Shown in pieces: positions 1-5,009 of a stretch of DNA of 6,264 nt. The first letter of the stretch is position 1; each line of letters starts with the position of its first letter. Under the pieces are notes generated by a model. That model saw only the letters and a list, made by a program, of their open reading frames with translations. It searched no databases and had not been told where the DNA came from. This stretch comes from Chloroflexota bacterium (GTDB taxonomy: Bacteria; Chloroflexota; Dormibacteria; Dormibacterales; Dormibacteraceae), in assembly GCA_005880175.1 (NCBI GenBank), contig VBJR01000299.1, positions 1-6,264 of the forward strand, written 5' to 3'. The translations under genes and the position numbers were made by a program.

Positions 1-219
1 GGCGAACTTGCCCCTGGTGGTGGTGTGGAGGTAGTTGGCGGCACTGCCCATGAGCAGGATCCCGAAGAGGCCCGCCGGCCACGCTAGAGCGGCCCAGCGC
101 CCGGGCCGCCGACGGGCCAATGCCGCGCCGGCGAGGCAAACTGCGCCGAAACCGGCGTTCAGCGCCGGCCAGCGTGGCTCGTCGATGCCGTAGTTGCCAC
201 GGCGGCTGATCCGTGCCAT
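1..219 (-). CDS. SAM-dependent methyltransferase with N-terminal membrane anchor (N-terminal part only)
   Basis: The 73 visible codons run off the left edge. The protein begins MARISRRGNYGIDEPRW and has two hydrophobic segments, roughly residues 21-36 and 43-62. After these come the residues NYLHTTTRGKFA. This arrangement (an NYGID-type start, two helices, then a Y-L-x-T-T-x-R-G-K-F motif) is known from actinobacterial class I methyltransferases whose catalytic domain follows the anchor. The methyltransferase domain itself lies outside the window, so the function is inferred from the N-terminus alone. The ATG at 219 is preceded by a GGGGA-like stretch at about 5 bases and matches the usual start of the family. 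In-frame ATGs at 234 and 243 are possible but would add residues the family does not normally have. The substrate cannot be told. Confidence 0.72.
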   Translation of the reverse strand, partial: MARISRRGNYGIDEPRWPALNAGFGAVCLAGAALARRRPGRWAALAWPAGLFGILLMGSAANYLHTTTRGKFA

Positions 220-341
220 CGAAGTCCCCGCCATTGTCCTCATTTCCGCCTTACCGGCGCGTTCGTGCGAGCGAGGAGAGCCCAGCCTGCCCCTCACGAA
301 CGGCGCCCACGCCTCGGATACGGCGGCTGCCGAGTAGCAGC

Positions 342-548
342 GTGACCCACCGCGCGCCCAGCCCGCTGGACGCCGCCTCCCAGCTCGGCGTCCGCCCGGT
401 CCAGCTGGCGCAGGCAGCCGGTTAGCCGGAAGTTCCTGACGGCCGGCGAGTTCGGCTGAACTCGAAGGAGGCGTGCAGGTTCTGGCTACAAGCCGGGTTG
501 CAGGCCGAGGAGGGCGAGTGCGCGCTGCTGAGGTCGCGAGTTCGTTGA
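342..548 (+). pseudogene. Possible helix-turn-helix protein remnant interrupted by a stop codon
   Basis: One plus-strand frame reads AASQLGVRPVQLAQAAG, then a TAG at 423-425, then PEVPDGRRVRLNSKEACRFW, ending at a TGA at 546-548. The order (alanine-rich helix, L-G-V turn, second helix, then a short basic strand G-R-R-V-R and a W-containing helix) resembles excisionase or MerR-like DNA-binding domains, where a leucine would be expected at the TAG position. No start codon with a good ribosome binding site precedes it. It could equally be chance coding-like sequence; the resemblance is by eye only. Confidence 0.25.
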
Positions 549-549
549 G

Positions 550-630
550 CAGGGTCTTGAAGCTGGCGGGACACGAAGATCGTCGACCGACCACGTCTTC
601 ATCTCGTTCCGGTCCTTCCGGCGCGAGTAG
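550..630 (-). pseudogene. Possible tyrosine recombinase (integrase) fragment
   Basis: The minus strand reads NYSRRKDRNEMKTWSVDDLR, followed by residues that no longer fit. A basic, proline/arginine-rich linker followed by E-M-x-T-W-[ST]-x-[ED]-x-L-R is typical of the junction between the core-binding and catalytic domains of phage-type tyrosine integrases in high-GC bacteria. None of the catalytic residues (R, K, H-x-x-R, Y) can be placed, because the frame breaks straight after this patch. If real, this is a small leftover of an integrated element. Only about 20 residues support it, so confidence is low. Confidence 0.3.
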
Positions 631-713
631 TTGAACGCACCCCTCGGAGCCTGTCGGCTGGAGGATCGAGGGGTGGTCGTGCTCCAACGTGGTGGCGCGC
701 CGGACCCCGACGA

Positions 714-918
714 GAGGTCCAGCTGGGCGAGCTGCTGCGCCGCGACCAGCAGCAACTGCGCGACGCGCTCGCCGAGCCCGACGTTGCATTCATCGTGACG
801 CCGGTTGAGGCCGAGGCGGACTTCGTCCGCGACCACGATGGGATCGTGAAGCCGGCCAGCGGAGGTGGAGCGTCGGCGGGCGTGGATGCGGCGCGAGTTC
901 GGGGTGGACGTGGTGTAG
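714..918 (+). pseudogene. Unrecognised plus-strand coding remnant split between two frames
   Basis: From 714 one frame reads a charged helical stretch containing GELLRRDQQQLRDALAEPD and then VEAEADFVRDHDGI. Around 850 the coding-like signal moves to the next frame, which reads EVERRRAWMRREFGVDVV and stops at TAG 916-918. Both halves have strong third-position G/C and charged, helix-like composition, unlike the opposite strand. The simplest reading is one ancestral reading frame broken by an indel near 840-860. I do not recognise the family and no start codon is evident. Confidence 0.3.
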
Positions 919-952
919 GCGTGACGCTGCCTGCGGGCTCGCCGAAGCAGCA

Positions 953-979
953 CTACGCGCCTGTAGGCGCGACTACAGG
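953..979. repeat. Overlapping inverted repeats (two mutually exclusive hairpins)
   Basis: Two perfect inverted repeats share bases. One is CGCGCC-TGTA-GGCGCG (956-971, six-base arms, four-base loop). The other is CCTGTAG-GCGCGA-CTACAGG (960-979, seven-base arms, six-base loop). The words CTAC, GTAG, CTAC fall at 953, 963 and 973, exactly ten bases apart. The cluster lies about 45 bp past the stop of the minus-strand NTF2-like gene. It could serve as its transcript end hairpin, although no T-run follows, or as a protein-binding site. Confidence 0.5.
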
Positions 980-1022
980 GTCACTCGCCATGCACGAATC
1001 GCGGCTGGCGTGATCGGCAGAC

Positions 1023-1415
1023 CTACGCGAAGAACTCGTCTTGAGCGTAAGGGTCCTCGTTGACGACCCACGACTCGGTGACCTTGCCGTTGCTCAGGTG
1101 GAACACGTGCGTGTAGTTACCCTCCAGATGCTGGCCCCGGCGGTCGCCGCTCGCGCGTGCCAGTACGACCACGTGATCGTCGCTCGCCAGCACGTCATGG
1201 ATCTCCACCCGGAAGGTGCCGTCGGTCTCCGCCGCCAGCCGGCCGAACTGCCCCAGGGTGGCGTCGATGCCCTCCCTGGTACCTGATACCCAGTTGCGCC
1301 CGTTGGTGTGCCACCTGACGTCCGGCGCGAAGAGGTCGCGTAGCGCCGCCAGGTCCCCACCCTGGAAGGCGGCGTAGCCGCGGCGGACGATGTCGGCGTT
1401 CTCGGTTGCAGTCAT
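1023..1415 (-). CDS. NTF2-like / SnoaL-like family protein (130 aa)
   Basis: This is a small single-domain protein of the cone-shaped NTF2-like fold. The N-terminal helix ENADIVRRGYAAFQGGDLAA is followed by L-x-x-L-F-A-P-D-V-R-W-H (about residues 28-40), then the strands of the barrel (TFRVEIHDVLASDDHVVVL) and a final strand pair ending GKVTESWVVNEDPYAQDEFFA. Length and order match the SnoaL_2-type family, whose members include polyketide cyclases, ketosteroid-isomerase relatives and many unassigned proteins. The substrate cannot be read from the sequence. ATG 1415 is chosen over an in-frame TTG at 1424. Neither has a clear Shine-Dalgarno sequence, so leaderless or coupled translation from the upstream frame, whose stop is 10 bases away, is possible. 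Confidence 0.85.
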   Translation of the reverse strand: MTATENADIVRRGYAAFQGGDLAALRDLFAPDVRWHTNGRNWVSGTREGIDATLGQFGRLAAETDGTFRVEIHDVLASDDHVVVLARASGDRRGQHLEGNYTHVFHLSNGKVTESWVVNEDPYAQDEFFA

Positions 1416-1421
1416 GCCAGT

Positions 1422-1450
1422 CAACTTAGTTGCTCAGATGTTCAGTTGAA
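1422..1450. promoter_or_regulatory. Paired palindromes upstream of the NTF2-like gene (candidate operator)
   Basis: Two palindromes built on the same AGTTG/CAACT word occur 19 bp apart centre to centre: CAACTTAGTTG (1422-1432) and TTCAGTTGAA (1441-1450). The stretch is clearly more A/T-rich than its surroundings and sits immediately upstream of the start at 1415. A weak -10-like TAAGTT lies at 1428-1423 on the minus strand, consistent with a leaderless transcript. Repeated AGTTGA/TCAACT words are a common operator design for ArsR- or MarR-type repressors. No such regulator is encoded in the window, so the factor is unknown. Confidence 0.35.
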
Positions 1451-1905
1451 TAGTCTTGATCTGCAACTTCGGTTCGCCTGCCACGGCTCGCCGCCGCCCG
1501 GCATGCTTCCCTCCACCCGCCGAAGTGCCGCGTGAGCGTCCGCGCCGACGGCCGCCGGCCGGCGCCATCCCACTCCGCCGCGGTCGGCCATCGCCCGAGC
1601 TCGCCGCGAGCACCCCGGAGCGCGGCGAGCATCGCCTGAGCGCGGTCGTCGAGGATGGCGTCCCAGGACACGTCCACATGCCCCGGCCGGACGCCGATCG
1701 TTTCGGCGAGCAGCTCGCGCCAGCCCCAGCGTCGCTCGATCGTCTTCGCGCACGGCCGCGACGCCGTCGCCAGCTCCCACTCGCGCCAGCGCGGCAGGCG
1801 CCCATGCTCGGCATGGAACGCGCGAACAGCGGCGAGGGCCTGGTCGTGGTACTCGCGCGAGAGGGGTGGGTGAGACCCGGCGGTGGCGTCAGCGAGGCGC
1901 GGGAC
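1426..1905 (-). CDS. HNH-repeat (homing-endonuclease-associated repeat) protein, start not resolvable
   Basis: A frame of 159 codons without a stop encodes two copies of a roughly 55-60-residue repeat. Copy 1 (about 1854-1693) contains GRLPRWREWELATASRP and then KTIERRWGWRELLAETIG. Copy 2 (about 1677-1489) contains GRWPTAAEWDGAGRRPSA and then RTLTRHFGGWREACRAA. The pattern G-R-x-P-x-x-x-E-W ... R-P-x-x-x-T-x-x-R-x-[FW]-G-[GW]-W is that of the repeats found beside HNH endonucleases and DNA-binding proteins of actinobacteria and phages; they are presumed to bind DNA. No ATG, GTG or TTG precedes copy 1 in frame after the TGA at 1908-1906. The first usable start is GTG 1677, which would keep only copy 2. 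The gene is therefore 5'-damaged, uses an unusual start, or contains an indel near 1900. No HNH nuclease motif is visible. Confidence 0.55.
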   Translation of the reverse strand, partial: VPRLADATAGSHPPLSREYHDQALAAVRAFHAEHGRLPRWREWELATASRPCAKTIERRWGWRELLAETIGVRPGHVDVSWDAILDDRAQAMLAALRGARGELGRWPTAAEWDGAGRRPSARTLTRHFGGWREACRAAASRGRRTEVADQDYSTEHLSN

Positions 1906-1942
1906 TCAGCTCAGATCAGGCGCGGTTGCGCATCGACCGGCC

Positions 1943-1970
1943 GGGAACTGTTGGCGCGCGCTCGGTGTAC
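1943..1970 (+). promoter_or_regulatory. Weak ECF-sigma-like promoter candidate for the lipoprotein gene
   Basis: GGGAAC (1943-1948) and GTAC (1967-1970) are separated by 18 bases and end 7 bases before the ATG at 1978. This resembles the GGAAC/GT spacing of extracytoplasmic-function sigma promoters, which often drive envelope lipoproteins in high-GC bacteria. There is no Shine-Dalgarno sequence ahead of the ATG, so a very short or absent leader would be needed. The match is short and may be chance. Confidence 0.2.
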
Positions 1971-1977
1971 TAGCGAC

Positions 1978-2553
1978 ATGGGCTGGAGACCATCCCGGCT
2001 CGCCACGGGGGCGACGATCGTGGTGCTGCTGCTGGTGACGACATCGTGCAGCGCCGTCCGCTCGCCCGCCTCGCCGTCGAGTGCCTCGACCAGCCCTGGC
2101 CCCGCCGCGACGGGTACATCGGCGATTGGGGGCTGCTCCGGCACCGCGATATCAACCGCGGAACCGCCTGCCTGGGCTCAGGGTGGCTTCTCCATCGCTG
2201 ACGGTAGCCCGTGGGTGCCGTGGGCGCTGGGAGAGCCAGGCGATGCGATCGCCTACCTCTTCGCCGGGGAGCTCGTGGCCGATGGCCAACGGCGCAACGG
2301 GACCAGCAACAAGATCCTGTGGGTGGTTCGGGACGGTGCCGCCCGGCCCCACGTGGAGGGACATCCGCTCGGCCGGTCGCAACCAGTGGTGTCGTTCGAC
2401 GGCGGACCCAGCATCGTGGATGTCCCCGCGGCCGGCTGTTGGACCTTCCAGGTCTCCTGGGGGTCCCATCCGACCAGCAGGAGCGTCATCAACCTGGAGG
2501 TGCTGCCGGCGGGATCGCTTCCCTCACCCCCCGGCGTGGCCGCAGCCGGTTAG
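1978..2553 (+). CDS. Putative secreted lipoprotein (191 aa), NKILWV-containing family
   Basis: The N-terminus is a classic export signal: basic MGWRPSR, a hydrophobic core of about residues 11-20 (GATIVVLLLV), then TTSC with the candidate lipid-carrying cysteine at 24. The lipobox is imperfect, with T rather than L at -3. A low-complexity Ser/Pro/Ala linker (residues 25-50) leads to a beta-rich domain with NKILWVVRDG (111-120), PSIVDVPAAGCWTFQVSWG (144-162) and a last strand INLEVLP (171-177). The G-P-S-I-V-D-V-P-A-x-G-C-W pattern recurs in small envelope lipoproteins of actinobacteria and Chloroflexi with no assigned function. A second cysteine pair, C53 and C154, might form a disulfide outside the cell. 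An in-frame extension upstream to 1456 is only an open frame opposite the HNH-repeat gene, so ATG 1978 is taken as the start. The gene converges with the next one, with one base between the two stop codons. Confidence 0.75.
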   Translation: MGWRPSRLATGATIVVLLLVTTSCSAVRSPASPSSASTSPGPAATGTSAIGGCSGTAISTAEPPAWAQGGFSIADGSPWVPWALGEPGDAIAYLFAGELVADGQRRNGTSNKILWVVRDGAARPHVEGHPLGRSQPVVSFDGGPSIVDVPAAGCWTFQVSWGSHPTSRSVINLEVLPAGSLPSPPGVAAAG

Positions 2554-2554
2554 G

Positions 2555-3418
2555 TTAGCCGCGATCTTCCCCCGCCAGCTCTGCCAGGGCGCGCCTGGTC
2601 GCGACGGTGTCGGGGTGATCGGGGCCGAGGACGCGCTCGAAGAGGGGGCGGGCGGCATCCAGCTCGCCCTGATCCCAATGCATGAGCGCCAAGTCGCCGA
2701 GGCTGATGGCAGTGTGGGGGTGGTCGGAGCCCAAGACCCTTTCCCGGATGGCCACGGCGCGCTCGAAGAGGGGCCTGGCGGCCTGTAGCTCGCCCTGAGC
2801 GCGAAGCAAGCGGGCCAGACCGTGGAGTCTGAATGCCAAGTCGAGGTGGTCGGGCCCCACCACCCGCTCCCAGATGGCCAGGGCGCGCTCGGCGTCGGCG
2901 CCAACTCGACGAGCGCCTGGTAGACCGCGAGCTCGAGGGCGGCCGGCGTGCTGACGCGGACGCTGACCAACCCGGAGCCCGCAGCCGGCGCCGGAACGCG
3001 TCCTGTCGGGCCCGGCGCTCAGGCGGCTCGTCGGTGGTCGGCAGTTGCCGGAATCCTCGCTAATGAGGAAGATGAGGCATGGCTGGCCAAGATCGCCGGC
3101 CGCCTTGAACTCCAGCTCCGTGTACGAGAGGTCGGGCCGATCGCGCACCGGCGACCCATACTGCAGCCCGATGATGCCCACGTACAAGTCGGACTGCGCC
3201 ACCATGTCCACGCACACGGCGGCCGGCGAGGAGTCGCGCGCCGCGAAATAGGCCATGTCGGTCACGGCGTGGCGCGCGCGGAGGACCGCCTCGACCGCGG
3301 CCGCCACGAACGACCCCGGCTCGTCAGGCTTGCCGAGGTCGGAGGTGTGGCTCAGGAAGACTCGCAGCGGCGTGGCGCCGGTGATGCCGCCCGTTCCCGC
3401 GGTGCCGATTGCGCCCAT
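2555..3418 (-). CDS. DUF4062-TPR protein with lost central domain and frame-scrambled linker (probably non-functional)
   Basis: Residues 18-122 form a DUF4062 domain: LRVFLSHTSDLGK, then DMAYFAARDSSPAAVC, then DLYVGIIGLQYGSPVRDRP and SYTELEFKAA, ending in the strand CLIFLISED. Residues 175-287 are tetratricopeptide repeats with a 42-residue period (for example GELQAARPLFERAVAIRERV and LGSDHPHTA); one copy lacks six or seven residues after ARPLFER. Full-length relatives usually carry an NB-ARC-type NTPase between these parts and more TPRs. Here the parts are joined by about 50 residues (3049-2897) that make sense only when read successively in the other two frames, QLPTTDEPPERRARQDAFRR and then VSVRVSTPAALELAVYQALV. 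The frame stays open because the shifts cancel. ATG 3418 has a strong GGAGG (3427-3423) four bases away. DUF4062-TPR proteins are suspected signalling or defence proteins; the role here is not known. Confidence 0.72.
   Translation of the reverse strand: MGAIGTAGTGGITGATPLRVFLSHTSDLGKPDEPGSFVAAAVEAVLRARHAVTDMAYFAARDSSPAAVCVDMVAQSDLYVGIIGLQYGSPVRDRPDLSYTELEFKAAGDLGQPCLIFLISEDSGNCRPPTSRLSAGPDRTRSGAGCGLRVGQRPRQHAGRPRARGLPGARRVGADAERALAIWERVVGPDHLDLAFRLHGLARLLRAQGELQAARPLFERAVAIRERVLGSDHPHTAISLGDLALMHWDQGELDAARPLFERVLGPDHPDTVATRRALAELAGEDRG
2632..2892 (-). repeat. TPR-encoding tandem repeat, about 126 bp period
   Basis: Successive coding units contain similar DNA for A-R-P-L-F-E-R and for [GS]-[PS]-D-H-P-x-T, spaced about 126 bp (42 codons). 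The last unit is shortened: ARPLFER runs directly into VLGPDHP, dropping the usual A-[IV]-A-I-R-E-R. This is consistent with unequal recombination inside the repeat tract. Confidence 0.6.
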
Positions 3419-3552
3419 GCTGCCTCCGTTCCCACGTGCTGCTGCGGGGTTCAGGATAGCCGGGCGGAACGGCGGCCGCGGTGGCCGGTACGGGTCGCGT
3501 AGCGCAGGGTCCGCCCGCTGGTATATCTCCCGGTATGAATTCCGCGCGATCC

Positions 3553-3603
3553 CGGCGTGGTGTCGCGGGCGGCGAAGTAGGCCATGTCATCGACCACGAC
3601 GAG
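3553..3603 (-). pseudogene. Second DUF4062 fragment (paralogue remnant)
   Basis: The minus strand reads LVVVDDMAYFAARDTTP, the same conserved segment as TDMAYFAARDSSP inside the adjacent DUF4062 gene. Both fall on the DNA word GCGAA(G/A)TAGGCCATGTC, at about 3572-3589 and 3243-3259. After the proline the family sequence ends abruptly and no further DUF4062 residues follow. The fragment lies 135 bp upstream of the start of the intact-looking copy, in the divergent gap before the dihydrofolate-reductase-like gene. It probably remains from a tandem duplication or a recombination between paralogues. Confidence 0.5.
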
Positions 3604-3624
3604 TGAGCCGGTCACGTTCTTACG

Positions 3625-3630
3625 AAGGAG
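3625..3630 (+). promoter_or_regulatory. Ribosome binding site deciding the start at 3636
   Basis: AAGGAG lies five bases before ATG 3636. It fixes the start of the dihydrofolate-reductase-like protein against an upstream open extension of 127 codons that overlaps the DUF4062 gene antisense. Confidence 0.75.
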
Positions 3631-3635
3631 TCCCC

Positions 3636-4316
3636 ATGTCACGCGTCCGCGTCCACAACTTCTCGATCTCGCTCGACGGATACGGCACCGGCGACGGTCA
3701 GAGCCTCGAAGCGCCCTTCGGACACGCCGGTGTGCGGCTCCACGAGTGGTTCTTTGCGACGAGAACCTTTCGCGAAATGCAGGGCGAACCGGGTGGAAGT
3801 GTCGGAGTCGATGACGCCTTCGCCAGCCAATGGGCGTCCGGCGTCGGCGCCGAGATCATGGGACGGAACAAGTTCGGACCCCAGCGTGGTCCGTGGGTCG
3901 ATGAGGAGTGGCGGGGTTGGTGGGGTGACGATCCGCCCTTCCATACCCCGGTGTTCGTGCTCACCCATCACCCTCGTCCCTCGATCGAGATGGCCGGCAG
4001 CACCACGTTCCACTTCATCGACGCAACCCCCGACGCAGCCCTTGAGGCGGCTCGGGAGGCAGCCAGTGGCCTTGACGTCCGCATCGGCGGAGGACCCTCG
4101 ACAATCCGGCAGTTCCTCGCCGCGGACCTCATCGACCACCTGCATGTCGTCGTCGTGCCGGTCCTCCTTGGACGCGGAGAACGGCTCTGGGACGGGTTCA
4201 CGGAGCTCGAAGCGCGCTTCCATGTGGAGTCGGTCAGCTCCCCGAGCGGCGTCACGCATGTGACGTTCGCCCGTCGCGCAGCGTCGCCATATCCCGGCTC
4301 CGAAACGGCTGATTGA
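3636..4316 (+). CDS. RibD C-terminal / dihydrofolate-reductase-like family protein (226 aa)
   Basis: This protein has the fold shared by dihydrofolate reductase and the RibD reductase domain, which bind NADPH and reduce pterin- or pyrimidine-type substrates. Visible landmarks in order: the first strand and loop FSISLDGYGTGDG (9-21), a helix ending GAEIMGRNKFG (71-81), PVFVLTHHPRP (105-115), and the nucleotide-binding strand and turn DVRIGGGPSTIRQFLAADLI (147-166), followed by DHLHVVVVPVLLGRGERLW (167-185). The G-G-G-x-x-x-[IA]-R-Q-x-L and P-V-L-L-G-x-G-x-x-L-[WF] signatures are those of the family, and the length is normal for stand-alone members. Such stand-alone proteins seldom work in folate or riboflavin synthesis and their substrates are mostly unknown; no folate or riboflavin genes adjoin. 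The reading frame is undamaged, unlike most of its neighbours. Confidence 0.88.
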   Translation: MSRVRVHNFSISLDGYGTGDGQSLEAPFGHAGVRLHEWFFATRTFREMQGEPGGSVGVDDAFASQWASGVGAEIMGRNKFGPQRGPWVDEEWRGWWGDDPPFHTPVFVLTHHPRPSIEMAGSTTFHFIDATPDAALEAAREAASGLDVRIGGGPSTIRQFLAADLIDHLHVVVVPVLLGRGERLWDGFTELEARFHVESVSSPSGVTHVTFARRAASPYPGSETAD

Positions 4317-4605
4317 GGTAGGACAACGCGTCTCCTCGGGATCCTGTTCAAGCACCACCTGGTCGGCCACGCCTGCCTCGTGCCGGCCCATGACATCGAC
4401 CGAATCACGGAGCGGGCGGTGTACCTCTCCGTCGACGCGGCGGCGGAGAGCACCCCCTCGGGCACACCTCCTACGGCCTGTCTCGCGCCTCCGCCAGCCA
4501 GTCCACCCAGCGCCTCGACCCTGCTCCTGTCCAGATCGCCTCCGAGTTCGCCGCCGCCTAACCTGGTAGCGTCGGCGGCCTCAAGCACGCAGTGGCCGAC
4601 CTGTC
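4317..4605. other. About 290 bp with no recognisable gene
   Basis: Nothing here can be assigned. Short coding-like patches occur on the plus strand (LLGILFKHHLVGHACLVPA near 4333-4389 and LDPAPVQIASEFAAA near 4513-4557), in different frames, but I recognise neither. Minus-strand open frames through this stretch are the antisense of the preceding gene. It is probably debris between the reductase-like gene and the transposase remnant. Confidence 0.4.
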
Positions 4606-4947
4606 GAGGAGAGATTGATCGACGTCGTCGGCGTGTACCTCAACCCACCGAAGCGGGCGGTGGTGCTCTGCGTTGACGAGAAGAGCCAGATCCAGGCCCT
4701 GGATCGCACGCAGCCCAGCCTGCCGCTCAAGCCAGGGCGTGCCGGAACAATGACGCACGACTACAAACGTCATGGAACAACCACTCTGTTCGCGGCGCTC
4801 GAAGTGCTGACCGGGAGGGTGATCGCGGAGTGCCTACCCCGACACCGCAACGGTGAGTTCCTAGCCTTCCTGCGCAGGATCGACCGCGAAGTGCCGAAAG
4901 GGCTTGGTACCCACCTCATTCTCGACATCTACGGCTCCCACAGCTGA
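4606..4947 (+). pseudogene. IS630-family transposase remnant, truncated at both ends
   Basis: The frame reads [20 protein letters not shown], then [20 protein letters not shown], the highly conserved [20 protein letters not shown], then [20 protein letters not shown] and [10 protein letters not shown] followed by a stop. These are hallmarks of the DDE core of IS630-type transposases. The first catalytic aspartate (CVDEKSQ) and the second (LILD) are present. The usual LILDNYGTHKH has become [10 protein letters not shown], and everything after it is missing, including the third catalytic acidic residue. The N-terminal helix-turn-helix region is also absent: the family sequence starts at about 4615, and a frame stop lies at 4567-4569. 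No terminal inverted repeats or target duplication could be seen. The piece cannot encode an active enzyme. TTG 4615 is only a nominal start. Confidence 0.88.
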
Positions 4948-5009
4948 CACAGCACTCGCCTCGACCCACGCCGACACTCCGCCCGTGCCTCGAAGCAGCG
5001 GCTCAGCCC

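Larger units (their letters stand above)
220..1022. other. About 800 bp without an intact gene; decayed coding fragments
   Basis: I found no complete, family-recognisable gene on either strand between the methyltransferase and the NTF2-like gene. The stretch still contains short patches with coding-like third-position GC bias, cut by stops and frame changes: an HTH-like patch (342-548, plus), an integrase-like patch (550-630, minus) and an unidentified plus-strand patch (714-918). A hairpin cluster lies near 953-979. Open frames of 155 and 72 residues in this stretch have compositions that look like readings of GC-rich debris rather than proteins. Confidence 0.6.

Noticed and set aside
213..425. 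70-codon plus-strand frame starting at 213
   Set aside because: Its start overlaps the methyltransferase start, its first half is low-complexity, and only the last ~20 residues look like part of an HTH remnant.
486..953. 155-codon minus-strand frame as a real gene
   Set aside because: Most of it is Arg/Ser/Pro noise. Only about 20 residues near the C-terminal half look like an integrase linker, and the frame breaks directly afterwards.
1456..1977. Upstream part of a 365-codon plus-strand frame leading into the lipoprotein
   Set aside because: It is antisense to the HNH-repeat frame, has Arg/Pro-rich noise composition, and would bury the signal peptide 174 residues inside the protein.
2630..2900. 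Possible CRISPR-like or satellite array
   Set aside because: The periodicity is explained by 42-residue TPR units in the coding frame; units are diverged and contiguous, with no spacers.
3522..3539. TATATC/TATGAA as -10 element of a divergent promoter
   Set aside because: No acceptable -35 lies 16-18 bases upstream on either strand, so a promoter cannot be supported.
3255..3635. N-terminal extension of the reductase-like protein
   Set aside because: The AAGGAG site and the family start at MSRVRVHNFSISLDG place the start at 3636; the extension is antisense to the DUF4062 gene and has no family likeness.
3639..4391. 250-codon minus-strand frame opposite the reductase-like gene
   Set aside because: It mirrors the real gene; the plus strand carries all the recognisable motifs and the ribosome binding site.
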